In this document: in pieces, positions 27,470 through 35,238 of the stretch
Numbering within the stretch: position 1 is the first letter of the stretch
Layout of the letters: the number at the start of each line of letters is the position of its first letter
Notes under the pieces: generated by a model
What the model was told of the DNA's origin: nothing
Seen by the model: only the letters and a program-made list of their open reading frames with translations
The model's database searches: none
NCBI GenBank assembly: GCA_963800325.1
Contig: CAWDAQ010000009.1
Location: 40,873-104,872 of the forward strand
Reading direction: 5' to 3'
Source: CAWDAQ01 sp963800325
GTDB taxonomy: Bacteria > Actinomycetota > Actinomycetes > Actinomycetales > Dermatophilaceae
Length of the DNA: 64,000 bases
Program-made: the position numbers and the translations under genes

Positions 27470-28185
27470 CGCGCCTCCCCCACGGCGGCGGAGACCGGGG
27501 CGGAGATCGGCGCGGTGATCCGGTAGCGGTCGCCCCGGTAGACCGACCGGACGAACTCGACCACCCGGCCGGCGTCGTCCCACGACGTGCGCTGGAAGAG
27601 GAAGGCGGGCGAGTGGGCCGGGACCCCGAGGAGGTCGGACTCCTCGGCGTCGGTGACGGTCGCCTCGAGCTCCTGCTCGCCGGCGGCGACCCGGATGCCG
27701 AACCGGTCGGCGAGCTCGGCGTAGAACGACCGCCCGACGAGGTCGGCCCCGGTGAGGCCGGGGACGAGGGCGGCCGGGACGTGGAGGACCTCGATCGCCA
27801 TCGGGACCTCGTCGGCGAGCCGGAGCCGCCGGGCGCGCAGGACGTCCTCGGCGGGCGAGACCCGCAGCCGCCGCCCGATCGAGACGCCGGCGGGCACGAC
27901 GACGCTGCCGAGGTCGACCGAGCCGGGCACGAGGCCGCGGGCGCGCATGTCGGCGCTGAAGGACGTCGCCGTCAGCGGGTGCTCGGCCTTGGCGACGACG
28001 AACGTGCCCACCCCGTGCCGCCGGACGACCCGGCCGAGGGCGACGAGCTCGTCGACGGCGCGGCGGACCGTCATCCGGGAGGCCCCGAGCCGCGCGACGA
28101 GCACCCGCTCCGAGGGCAGGGGTTCCCCCGGCTCGATCCCGTCGACGAGGTCGAGGAGCTCGTCGCGCAGCCGCATGTACTTCAA
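27466..28185 (-). CDS. GntR-family regulator with UTRA domain (NagR/DasR-like)
   Basis: 239 aa. The winged helix is LPSERVLVARLGASRMTVRR followed by RRHGVGTFV; the UTRA effector domain runs from about residue 90 (LRVSPAEDVLRARRLRLADE) to the end. HutC/NagR-type regulators bind amino-sugar phosphates. A TTG start at 28185 is preferred because GGAGG lies 7 nt before it; the in-frame ATG at 28176 is too far from that site. It is first in the MurNAc operon, with two matching inverted repeats at its front, so it likely represses its own operon. Confidence 0.88.
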   Translation of the reverse strand: MKYMRLRDELLDLVDGIEPGEPLPSERVLVARLGASRMTVRRAVDELVALGRVVRRHGVGTFVVAKAEHPLTATSFSADMRARGLVPGSVDLGSVVVPAGVSIGRRLRVSPAEDVLRARRLRLADEVPMAIEVLHVPAALVPGLTGADLVGRSFYAELADRFGIRVAAGEQELEATVTDAEESDLLGVPAHSPAFLFQRTSWDDAGRVVEFVRSVYRGDRYRITAPISAPVSAAVGEAR

Positions 28186-28188
28186 AAG

Positions 28189-28203
28189 TGGACCTCCGGT
28201 CTA
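28189..28203. promoter_or_regulatory. Probable GntR operator, copy 1 (overlaps the gntR ribosome site)
   Basis: TGGACC-TCC-GGTCTA is an interrupted inverted repeat. It covers the ribosome-binding site of the gntR gene, so binding here would directly hinder expression. It matches copy 2 (28210-28224) at every position outside the 3-nt centre. GGTCTA also resembles the half-site of the DasR/NagR-type operator. Confidence 0.7.
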
Positions 28204-28209
28204 ACTTTC

Positions 28210-28224
28210 TGGACCAATGGTCTA
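28210..28224. promoter_or_regulatory. Probable GntR operator, copy 2
   Basis: TGGACC-AAT-GGTCTA is the second copy, exactly 21 bp (two helical turns) from copy 1. The two sites would present dimers on the same DNA face and could bind cooperatively. The position is in the likely promoter region of the MurNAc operon. Confidence 0.7.
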
Positions 28225-28286
28225 CGAGGCGGCGCGAAGCGTCAAGGGGCCCGGGGGCCCTGGAGCGCGGAGGTGCCGGCCGTGGG

Positions 28287-28799
28287 CTACCAGCCGAGGC
28301 GGGTGGCAGCGTCCGGCCCCGGGGTCGGCTCGTCGGCGGCCTCGGCGAAGACGTGGAGCGCGGCGAGGACGTCGGCGCGGACGCCCTCGGGCACCCGCCC
28401 GACGATGCGGGCGATCTCCTCGCGCCGCCGCTCGGTGACCCGCCGGACGAGGCGGGCGCCGTCGGTGGTGAGCCGGATCAGCACCTCGCGCCGGTCGGCG
28501 GCGTTCTCCCGGCGGGTCACCAGGCCCGCGGACACGAGCCGGTCGACCATCCGCAGCGCGGTCGACGAGGTCACCCCGAGCAGCTCGGCGAGCCGGTTGA
28601 GCCGGGCGTCCTCGGCGCCCTCGAGGACGACGAGCATCCGGAACTGCGCGACCGTCACGGTGCCCTCGATGTCGGCGAGCGAGCGGGCCGAGACCCCGAC
28701 GAGGGCCCGGGAGGCGACGAGCACCCCGGTGACGAGCGCGTCGACGTCGGCGGCGGCGGGCTCGGTCCGGCCGTCCTCGCCGGTGGTGTCGGCGCTCAT
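28287..28799 (-). CDS. MarR-family transcriptional regulator
   Basis: 170 aa winged-helix regulator. GTVTVAQFRMLVVLE, LNRLAELLGVTSSTALRMVD and SAGLVTRRENAADRREVLI follow the MarR helix-wing order. The ATG at 28799 gives a normal-length protein; an upstream start at 28880 would run into the divergent promoter. It faces the CLC channel gene across an 83-bp gap that contains a palindrome, so it probably controls itself and the channel. Confidence 0.9.
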   Translation of the reverse strand: MSADTTGEDGRTEPAAADVDALVTGVLVASRALVGVSARSLADIEGTVTVAQFRMLVVLEGAEDARLNRLAELLGVTSSTALRMVDRLVSAGLVTRRENAADRREVLIRLTTDGARLVRRVTERRREEIARIVGRVPEGVRADVLAALHVFAEAADEPTPGPDAATRLGW

Positions 28800-28860
28800 C
28801 GACGGACCGCCTCGGCCCGCCGCGTCACGGTCGGTGACGTGCCGGACTTTGTCAGCAGGC

Positions 28861-28871
28861 GCAACAGTTGC
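28861..28871. promoter_or_regulatory. Candidate MarR operator
   Basis: GCAACAGTTGC is an 11-bp palindrome with 5-bp arms, ending 11 bp before the CLC start codon. MarR-type sites are often short palindromes between divergent genes. The AT-richer surroundings (28853-28882) suggest overlap with promoter elements. Confidence 0.45.
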
Positions 28872-28882
28872 ATACTCCAATC

Positions 28883-30712
28883 ATGCCCCCCGCACCCCGA
28901 ACCGCAGGCGGGACCGTCCCACCCGCGTCCCGCCGGATCGGTCTCGAGGCGGGGTGGACCCGCCTGCTGACCGAGCTGCGCGGCTCCCACGCCGGACTCC
29001 TCGCGCTCTCCCTCGCCGTCGGCGCGGGCGCCGGCCTCGGCGCCATCGTGTTCCGCTGGCTCATCCGCACGTTCACGCTGATCCTGTCCGGGCACGCGGA
29101 CTACTCCGACGCGGGTCGCGCCGCGCACCCGGCGCTGCCCGGCCTCGGCCCGTGGTTCGTCGTCGCCGCGCCCGTCGTCGCCGGACTGCTCTACGGTCCG
29201 CTGGTCCACGTGTTCGCGCGGGAGGCCCGCGGCCACGGGGTCCCCGAGGTCATGTACGCGGTGGCCCGCCGCGGCGGCCGGATCGCGCCCCAGGTGGCGG
29301 TCGTGAAGGCCCTCGCGTCCGCGCTGTGCATCGGCGGCGGCGGGTCGGTCGGCCGCGAGGGGCCGATCGTCCAGATCGGCTCGGCCCTCGGGTCGAGCTT
29401 CGGGCGGGTGCTGCGCCTCGCGGAGCCGCGGATGAAGGTCCTCGTCGCGTGCGGCGCCGCCGGCGGGATCGCCGCGACGTTCAACGCGCCGCTCGCCGGG
29501 GTGTTCTTCGCGATGGAGCTCATCCTCGTCGACTTCGCCGCGCAGTCCTTCGGGATGGTCGTCCTCGCCTCCGTGACCGCGAGCGTCATCGGCCGCGCCG
29601 CGCTCGGCGACGAGCCGTTCCTCACCCTCCCGCAGTTCTCGGTCCACCACCTGTCCGAGTACCTCCTCTTCGCCCTGCTCGGGGTCCTCGCGGGCGCGAC
29701 CGGGGTCGTGTTCACCAAGGTGCTCTACGCGATCGAGGACGTCTGCGACCGCGTCTGGCACGGCCCGGAGTGGCTCCGCCCGGCGGTCGGCGGGATCCTC
29801 CTCGGCCTGCTGCTGCTCGCCCTCCCCCAGATGTACGGGGTCGGCTACCCCGTCCTCGGCAACGGGGTCGCGGGCAAGTACGCGATCGGGTTCCTCCTCG
29901 TCCTGCTCGTCGGGAAGATGGTCGCGACGAGCCTGACGATCGGCATCGGCGGCTCCGGCGGGGTGTTCGCCCCGAGCCTGTTCATCGGGGCGATGCTCGG
30001 GGCGGCGTTCGGCGAGGCCGTCAACGGGATCTTCCCCGACCTCACCGGCCCCGTGGGCGCCTACGGCCTCATCGGCATGGGCGCGGTGTTCGCGGGCGCG
30101 GCCCGGGCGCCGATCACCGCGGTCGTCATCATGTTCGAGCTGACCGGCGAGTACAGCATCATCCTCCCGCTCATGGCGGCGATCGTCCTCGCGACCGGCA
30201 TCAGCCACCACGTCTCCCCCGACACGATCTACACCCTCAAGCTGCGCCGCCGCGGGATCGACCTCAGCGCCCCCGACCCGCGCCACGCGAACGCGCACCG
30301 GATCCCGGTCTCCCAGGTGATGACGAGCGTGCCGAAGCCGCTGCACGACAGCGACCGGCTGCTCGACGCGGCCCGGCGGCTCGCGCACTCCCCCCACGGC
30401 GTGCTGCCGGTGCTCGACCGCAAGGACGCCTACCACGGGACGGTCCGCGCCCGGGCGGTGGCGGAGGCGCTCGCCGAGGGGCGGGAAGGCTCCGAGACGG
30501 TGTCCCAGCTCGTCGAGCTGCCCCAGACGGTCCGGGTCACCGACACCCTCGACGTCGCGGTCGAGGCGTTCGACGGCGGGACCGGGAGCGCGCTGCCGGT
30601 GCTCGACGCCGAGGGCCGGGAGGTCGTCGGCTGGCTGAGCCACCTCGCCGCGCTCGGGGCGCTCACGACGCCGACGGGATCCGGGAACGGCGACGTCCCG
30701 CCCCCGGCCTAG
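28883..30712 (+). CDS. CLC chloride channel/antiporter with CBS domains
   Basis: 609 aa. The N-terminal 440 or so residues form the CLC core; GREGP lies near residues 155-160 and GSGGVFAPSLFIGAMLGA near 353-370, both anion-selectivity loops. FAGAARAPITAVVIMFELTG is the late conserved stretch whose Glu lies in the CLC core. Two CBS domains occupy about 470-605 (VSQVMTSVPKPL; LPVLDAEGREVVGWLS) and probably sense nucleotides. The ATG at 28883 was chosen over a TTG at 28868. The TAG stop is immediately followed, with no spacer, by a family B repeat. Confidence 0.93.
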   Translation: MPPAPRTAGGTVPPASRRIGLEAGWTRLLTELRGSHAGLLALSLAVGAGAGLGAIVFRWLIRTFTLILSGHADYSDAGRAAHPALPGLGPWFVVAAPVVAGLLYGPLVHVFAREARGHGVPEVMYAVARRGGRIAPQVAVVKALASALCIGGGGSVGREGPIVQIGSALGSSFGRVLRLAEPRMKVLVACGAAGGIAATFNAPLAGVFFAMELILVDFAAQSFGMVVLASVTASVIGRAALGDEPFLTLPQFSVHHLSEYLLFALLGVLAGATGVVFTKVLYAIEDVCDRVWHGPEWLRPAVGGILLGLLLLALPQMYGVGYPVLGNGVAGKYAIGFLLVLLVGKMVATSLTIGIGGSGGVFAPSLFIGAMLGAAFGEAVNGIFPDLTGPVGAYGLIGMGAVFAGAARAPITAVVIMFELTGEYSIILPLMAAIVLATGISHHVSPDTIYTLKLRRRGIDLSAPDPRHANAHRIPVSQVMTSVPKPLHDSDRLLDAARRLAHSPHGVLPVLDRKDAYHGTVRARAVAEALAEGREGSETVSQLVELPQTVRVTDTLDVAVEAFDGGTGSALPVLDAEGREVVGWLSHLAALGALTTPTGSGNGDVPPPA

Positions 30713-30866
30713 GTTGAGTGAGCAGTAGATGCTCCCCCGTCCTCGGTTGAGTGAGCAGTAGATGTCGCCGATCGGCCCTGACGACGACACTTGCTGCTCA
30801 CTCAACCGGGGCCCTCTCGGTGCGTCCGCAGGGTGGGCACCCTGGCGACCATCCGTGCGGACGCAC
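30713..30866. repeat. Hybrid repeat locus: family B copies plus one family A copy
   Basis: Direct family B units start at 30713 (first base after the CLC stop) and 30746. An inverted B copy ends at 30806 (TTGCTGCTCACTCAAC). Immediately after it, 30820-30866 is an inverted family A copy whose ends GTGCGTCCGCA and TGCGGACGCAC pair into a hairpin. The locus fills the gap between the convergent CLC and lutC genes and may stop transcription from both sides. Confidence 0.85.
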
Positions 30867-30880
30867 GCGGCGGCTGCCGC

Positions 30881-31558
30881 TCAGGGGGTGACGAGGACGA
30901 CGTGGAGGTGGCGGGGGCCGTGGACGCCCTCGACGCGGTCGAGCTCGATGTCGCTCGTCGCGGAGGGGCCGCTCACCCACGTCTGCGGACGGGCGGGATC
31001 GAGCCGTGCGACGGCGTCCGGGACGTCCGCGACGACGCTGGCGGCTGCGACGAGGCAGACGTGCCGGTCGGGGACGAGGGTGAGCGCGCGGCGGCCCTGG
31101 CCGGGGCCGTGGTCGAGCACGACGGTGCCGGTGACGGCGATGCCGAGGGCGGAGGTGGTGACGACCGCGTCGACGTCGTCGAGCTCGGCGGCGCTGAGCC
31201 CGGTGTCGCGGACGGCCTCCCGGCCCGGGCCGAGGTCGGCGGCGGTCGGGGTCTCCAGCCCGTCCGGGAGCAGCACCCGGCGGGCGTCGCCCAGGGCCGC
31301 GGCCACGGCGGCGGGCACGTCCGTGGGGTGGGCGCGGGTGACGTCGGCCCGGTAGTCGCCGACCCGTTCGGCGAACAGGTCGAGCAGGGCGACCCGGTCC
31401 GGCTCGGGCCCGTCGGCCCCGCCCGGACCAGCGCTCGCCCGGCTCGCCGGGGCTCCGCCCGCCGCCGGTGGCCGCGGCACCCTCCCGGGGCGCTCCACCG
31501 GGGTGACCCCGGCCAGAGCGGCCCGGACCGCGGCGAGCACCTCCTCCCGGGCGCTCAC
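30881..31558 (-). CDS. lutC: Lactate utilisation protein C (LUD domain)
   Basis: 225 aa. The LUD domain is visible as VVTTSALGIAVTGTVVLDHG followed by RRALTLVPDRHVCLV and near the end PSATSDIELDRVEGVHGPR, the signature of LutC/YkgG. It works with LutA and LutB in oxidising lactate to pyruvate in the cytoplasm. The GTG overlaps the lutB stop by 4 nt. The C-terminus ends just before the hybrid repeat locus. Confidence 0.93.
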   Translation of the reverse strand: MSAREEVLAAVRAALAGVTPVERPGRVPRPPAAGGAPASRASAGPGGADGPEPDRVALLDLFAERVGDYRADVTRAHPTDVPAAVAAALGDARRVLLPDGLETPTAADLGPGREAVRDTGLSAAELDDVDAVVTTSALGIAVTGTVVLDHGPGQGRRALTLVPDRHVCLVAAASVVADVPDAVARLDPARPQTWVSGPSATSDIELDRVEGVHGPRHLHVVLVTP

Positions 31559-33105
31559 GAGCCCTCCCCCGGGTCGCCGCCACCGCGGGTGCGGGCCCAC
31601 CAGGCCCGGAACGACTCGGCCGGTGGCGCGGGGAGGTCGCGGGCGCCCGTCCACGCCCAGCCCGGTCCGGGTAGCCACGACAGTGCCCGCCGCCCGCCGG
31701 GCATGGCACGGCGGGCGACCCGACCGAGCACCCGCCCGGCGAGGCCTGACCCACCGAGCGCGGCTGACAGCCGTCCCGAGGAGCCGAACGTCCACCCGGC
31801 CGCCCGCATCGCGACCGCCTCGGGCGTGGGCGGGCGGTCCCCGCGGTGGGCGTCGACGACCCTCGCCCGCTGCTCGACGAGCACCGACGGGATGTCGATC
31901 TTGACCGGGCAGACCTCGTAGCAGGCCCCGCACAGCGTCGAGGCGTACGGCAGCGAGTCGGTGTGCGGGTCGGCGCCGGGTCCGCGCAGCAGGGGGCCGA
32001 GGATCGCGCCGATCGGGCCGGGGTAGACCGAGCCGTACGCGTGCCCGCCGACCCGCTCGTAGACCGGGCAGACGTTGAGGCAGGCCGAGCAGCGGATGCA
32101 CCGCAGCGCCTGGCGGCCGACCTCGTCCGCGAGGGCCCGGGTCCGGCCGTTGTCGAGGAGGATGACGTGGACCTCCTGCGGCCCGTCGCCGGGTGTCACC
32201 CCCGACCAGGTGGAGGTGTAGGGGTTCATCCGCTCCCCCGTCGAGGACCGGGGCAGCAGCTGGAGCATCGGGGCGAGGTCGTCCCACGTCGGGACCACCT
32301 TCTCGATGCCGACGACGGAGACGAGCACCTCCGGGAGGGTGAGGCACATCCGGCCGTTGCCCTCGGACTCGACGACGACGAGGGTGCCGCTGTCGGCGAC
32401 GGCGAAGTTGGCCCCGGAGACCGCGACCTTGGCCCGGAGGAACTTCTCCCGCAGGTGGAGGCGGGCGGCCTCGGCGAGCCGGGCCGGCTCGTCGGTGAGG
32501 TCCGCCGGCGCCGGGCGGCCCGCGGCGGCCATCCGCTCGGCGAAGATCTGGAGGATCTCGGCCCGACCACGGTGGATCGCCGGGACGAGCACGTGGCTGG
32601 GCAGGTCCCCGCCGAGCTGGACGATGAGCTCGGCGAGGTCGGTCTCCCACGCGGCGACGCCCCGCTCGGCGAGCGCCTCGTTGAGCCCGATCTCCTGGGT
32701 GGCCATCGACTTGACCTTGACGACCTCGTCGACGCCGTGCGCCGCCGCGACGTCCCCGACGAGCGCGCACGCCTCGGCGGCGTCCCGGGCCCAGTGGACG
32801 ACCGCGCCCCGGGCGAGCAGGTTCTCCTCGAGCTCGACGAGCCGCTCGTCGAGCCGGGTCAGGGCGGCGTCCTTCACCTCCGCCCCGGTCGTGCGCAGCG
32901 CCTCCCAGTCCTCGACCTCGCCGACGACGGCCGCCCGCTTGGCGCGGATCGTCGAGGTCGCCCGGGCGAGGTTGGCCCGCAGCCGGGTGTCGGCGACCGC
33001 CTCCCGGGACGCGGCGGGGAAGCCGGAGCTCGGGTAGGGCCGCACCTCGGGCATCCCGAGGGACGTGCCGCCGGTCGACGGCGCCGCGTCCGGCCGGGTG
33101 GTCAC
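31555..33105 (-). CDS. lutB: Lactate utilisation iron-sulfur protein LutB
   Basis: 516 aa. A LUD domain (about 75-310; VVKVKSMATQEIGLNE, ANFAVADSGTLVVVESEGN) is followed by a ferredoxin-like domain with two 4Fe-4S clusters: CIRCSACLNVCPVYE and CGACYEVCPVKID. It passes electrons from lactate within the LutABC complex. The GTG at 33105 overlaps the lutA stop by 4 nt. Length is slightly above the family norm because of a basic C-terminal tail. Confidence 0.94.
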   Translation of the reverse strand: MTTRPDAAPSTGGTSLGMPEVRPYPSSGFPAASREAVADTRLRANLARATSTIRAKRAAVVGEVEDWEALRTTGAEVKDAALTRLDERLVELEENLLARGAVVHWARDAAEACALVGDVAAAHGVDEVVKVKSMATQEIGLNEALAERGVAAWETDLAELIVQLGGDLPSHVLVPAIHRGRAEILQIFAERMAAAGRPAPADLTDEPARLAEAARLHLREKFLRAKVAVSGANFAVADSGTLVVVESEGNGRMCLTLPEVLVSVVGIEKVVPTWDDLAPMLQLLPRSSTGERMNPYTSTWSGVTPGDGPQEVHVILLDNGRTRALADEVGRQALRCIRCSACLNVCPVYERVGGHAYGSVYPGPIGAILGPLLRGPGADPHTDSLPYASTLCGACYEVCPVKIDIPSVLVEQRARVVDAHRGDRPPTPEAVAMRAAGWTFGSSGRLSAALGGSGLAGRVLGRVARRAMPGGRRALSWLPGPGWAWTGARDLPAPPAESFRAWWARTRGGGDPGEGS

Positions 33106-33843
33106 GGGGCCGCCCCCTCGGTCGCCGCGAGGACCTGGGCCAGGTGCATCGTCCGCACCCCGGAGCGCTCCCGGGACAGCAGCCCGCCGACGTGCATCAG
33201 GCACGAGGCGTCCCCGGCGACGAGCACCTCGGCGCCGGTGTCGCGGACGTGCCGGGCCTTGTCGGCACCCATCGCCACGGACACCTCGGGGTTCTTCACC
33301 GCGAACGTCCCGCCGAAGCCGCAGCACTCGTAGGCGGCGGGAAGCTCGACGAGGTCGATCCCGCGGACCTCGCGCAGCAGCCGCTCGGGACGGTCCCCGA
33401 CCCCCAGCATCCGCAGCGAGTGGCAGGTCGGGTGGTAGGTGACCCGGTGCGGGAACGCGGCGCCGACGTCGGTCACCCCGAGCACGTCGACGAGGAACTC
33501 GCTCAGCTCGTACGTCCGCGGCGACAGCTCGGCGACCGCCTCGGCGAGGCGCCGGGTCCCCGGCGCGGCGGGCGACGAGGGCGTGCTGGTGGCGGACCGA
33601 GCCCGCGCACGAGCCCGACGGGGTGACGACGGCGTCGTAGCCGGCAAACGCGCGGGCGAAGGAGCGGACCGCGGGGACCGCCTCCTCGAGGTAGCCGGTG
33701 TTGACCATCGGCTGGCCGCAGCACGTCTGCCCGGCGGGGAAGTCGACGTCCACCCCGAGCCGCTCGAGCAGGGCGAGCACGGCGCGGCCGACCTCGGGGA
33801 ACATCGCGTCCCCGAGGCACGTGACCTGCAGCGCCACCCTCAC
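33102..33843 (-). pseudogene. lutA: Lactate utilisation protein LutA, broken by a one-base frameshift
   Basis: The two halves of a LutA protein lie in different frames. The first (GTG at 33843) reads MRVALQVTCLGDAMFPEVG, GQTCCGQPMVNTGY and TPSGSCAGSVRHQH, the first cysteine-rich CCG domain. The second resumes as LAEAVAELSPRTYELSEFL, with ECCGFGGTF and SCLMH, the second CCG domain, ending at 33102. Removing one base near 33548 (an extra C in GCGCCTCGCC on the coding strand) gives a continuous GDPALAEAVAEL. All cluster cysteines are otherwise kept and lutB and lutC are intact. A recent mutation or an assembly/sequencing error is therefore as likely as real decay. Confidence 0.85.
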
Positions 33844-33927
33844 TCGGTGTCTCCTTGCTCCTCGACCGGCCGAGGCCGCTCCGTCGTGTCAGCGTCGCAC
33901 ACCCGGGGCGGAGCGCCCGAGGAGCGC

Positions 33928-34647
33928 TCAGCCCGCCGCGCCGAGCGCGGCCGCGAGGTCGACCAGCGAGGCCACCTCGAGGTCCGGCGGCGCGAAGTGG
34001 GGCGGGTAGTCCGCCCCGGTGCGGTTGACCCAGGCCGAGCGCAGCCCGGCCTCGTGGGCGCCGTGGGTGTCCCACGGGTGGACGGCGACGAGCATCGCCT
34101 CGCGGGCCTCCACCCCCGTCCGGTCGAGGGCGTGGGCGTACGCGCTGGGGTCCGGCTTCCACCGGGGCGCGTCCTCGACCGAGAGCAGCATCTCGAAGAG
34201 GCCGGCGATCCCGGTGCGCTCCAGCAGCCCCTCGGCCACCGAGGCCGACCCGTTGCTCAGCGTCACCAGCCGCAGCCCGAGTCGGTGCAGGTCGCCGGTC
34301 CCCTCGACGACGTCGGCGTGGACCGGCAGGCTGGTGAAGCCGCCCATGACGGTCGCGACCGCCGCGTCGACGTCGGGGACGACCCCGGCGAGCAGGCCCC
34401 GCAGGGACGCCTCCCCGAGCTCGGCGAACGCCGGGTTGGCGCCGGTGACGGTCAGGGCGAACCCGTCCCGGAGGAGACCGGCGAACCACGTCGCCGCGAG
34501 GTGCGCGGGGGCGCCCGCCTCGGTGAACCGGTCGGCCATCGGGGCCATGTCGGACAGGGTCTCGTTGACGTCGAAGACGAGGACGCGGGGGCGGTCCGGG
34601 TGCGACCACCCCGTCCCGCCACCGGTGCTGCTCGGGTCGGGGGGCAC
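33928..34647 (-). CDS. Haloacid dehalogenase, type II (HAD superfamily)
   Basis: 239 aa. The nucleophile Asp is in VLVFDVNETLSDM; the second motif is VTLSNGSAS and the third lies in WKPDPSAYAHAL, with the final acidic motif in MLVAVHPWDTHGA. These match 2-haloacid dehalogenases, which hydrolyse 2-chloro acids, though many are general phosphatase-like HADs. The start is a GTG at 34647. It is separated from lutA by an 84-bp gap with no strong elements. Confidence 0.85.
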   Translation of the reverse strand: MPPDPSSTGGGTGWSHPDRPRVLVFDVNETLSDMAPMADRFTEAGAPAHLAATWFAGLLRDGFALTVTGANPAFAELGEASLRGLLAGVVPDVDAAVATVMGGFTSLPVHADVVEGTGDLHRLGLRLVTLSNGSASVAEGLLERTGIAGLFEMLLSVEDAPRWKPDPSAYAHALDRTGVEAREAMLVAVHPWDTHGAHEAGLRSAWVNRTGADYPPHFAPPDLEVASLVDLAAALGAAG

Positions 34648-34776
34648 GGCGGTCTCCTCTCGTCGGGACAGGTGTCCTCATTGTCCTCGACGGGGGGCCC
34701 GGCGGCGAGGACGATGAGTCGGGGGCGGGCGGAGGGTCTGTACCGATGCCGACCCCACCGACCGAGGAGGACCCCG

Positions 34777-35187
34777 ATGACGACGACGCTCAACCCCTAT
34801 CTCAGCTTCCGCGACACCGCGCGTGAGGCGATGGACTTCTACCACTCGGTCTTCGGCGGGGAGCTCACCCGGAGCACGTTCGCCGAGTTCCACGCGAGCG
34901 AGGACCCGGCCGAGGCCGACAAGATCATGCACTCCGCGCTCACCACCGACGTCGGGCTCACGCTCATGGCGGCGGACACCCCGAACCAGATGGAGTTCAC
35001 CAGCGGGTCCAGCGTGTCGATCTCGCTCAGCGGCGACGACGAGGCCGAGCTGCGCAGGTACTGGGACGGCCTCGTCGAGGGTGGCACGGTGACGATGCCG
35101 CTGGAGAAGGCGCCCTGGGGCGACACCTTCGGGATGTGCGACGACCGCTACGGGACCCACTGGCTGGTCAACATCACCGGGGCCTGA
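34777..35187 (+). CDS. VOC-superfamily protein (PhnB/glyoxalase-like)
   Basis: 136 aa. TLNPYLSFRDTAREAMDFYH at the start, the midpoint MHSALTTDVGLTLMAADTP and the end APWGDTFGMCDDRYGTHWLVN match PhnB-like vicinal oxygen chelate proteins of unknown function. ACCGAGGAGGACCCCG places a good ribosome site 7-8 nt before the ATG. The gene stands alone, divergent from the HAD gene, and ends at a strong terminator shared with DUF445. Confidence 0.88.
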   Translation: MTTTLNPYLSFRDTAREAMDFYHSVFGGELTRSTFAEFHASEDPAEADKIMHSALTTDVGLTLMAADTPNQMEFTSGSSVSISLSGDDEAELRRYWDGLVEGGTVTMPLEKAPWGDTFGMCDDRYGTHWLVNITGA

Positions 35188-35201
35188 CGAGAGCCGGCCC
35201 G

Positions 35202-35238
35202 CCCGGCCGGGACGGGGCCCGGCGCCGTCCCGGCCGGG
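35202..35238. terminator. Bidirectional terminator hairpin
   Basis: A perfect 14-bp stem (CCCGGCCGGGACGG at 35202-35215 with 35225-35238) encloses a 9-nt loop. It exactly fills the gap between the convergent VOC and DUF445 stops. There is no strong U-tract, as is common in actinobacteria. Confidence 0.75.
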
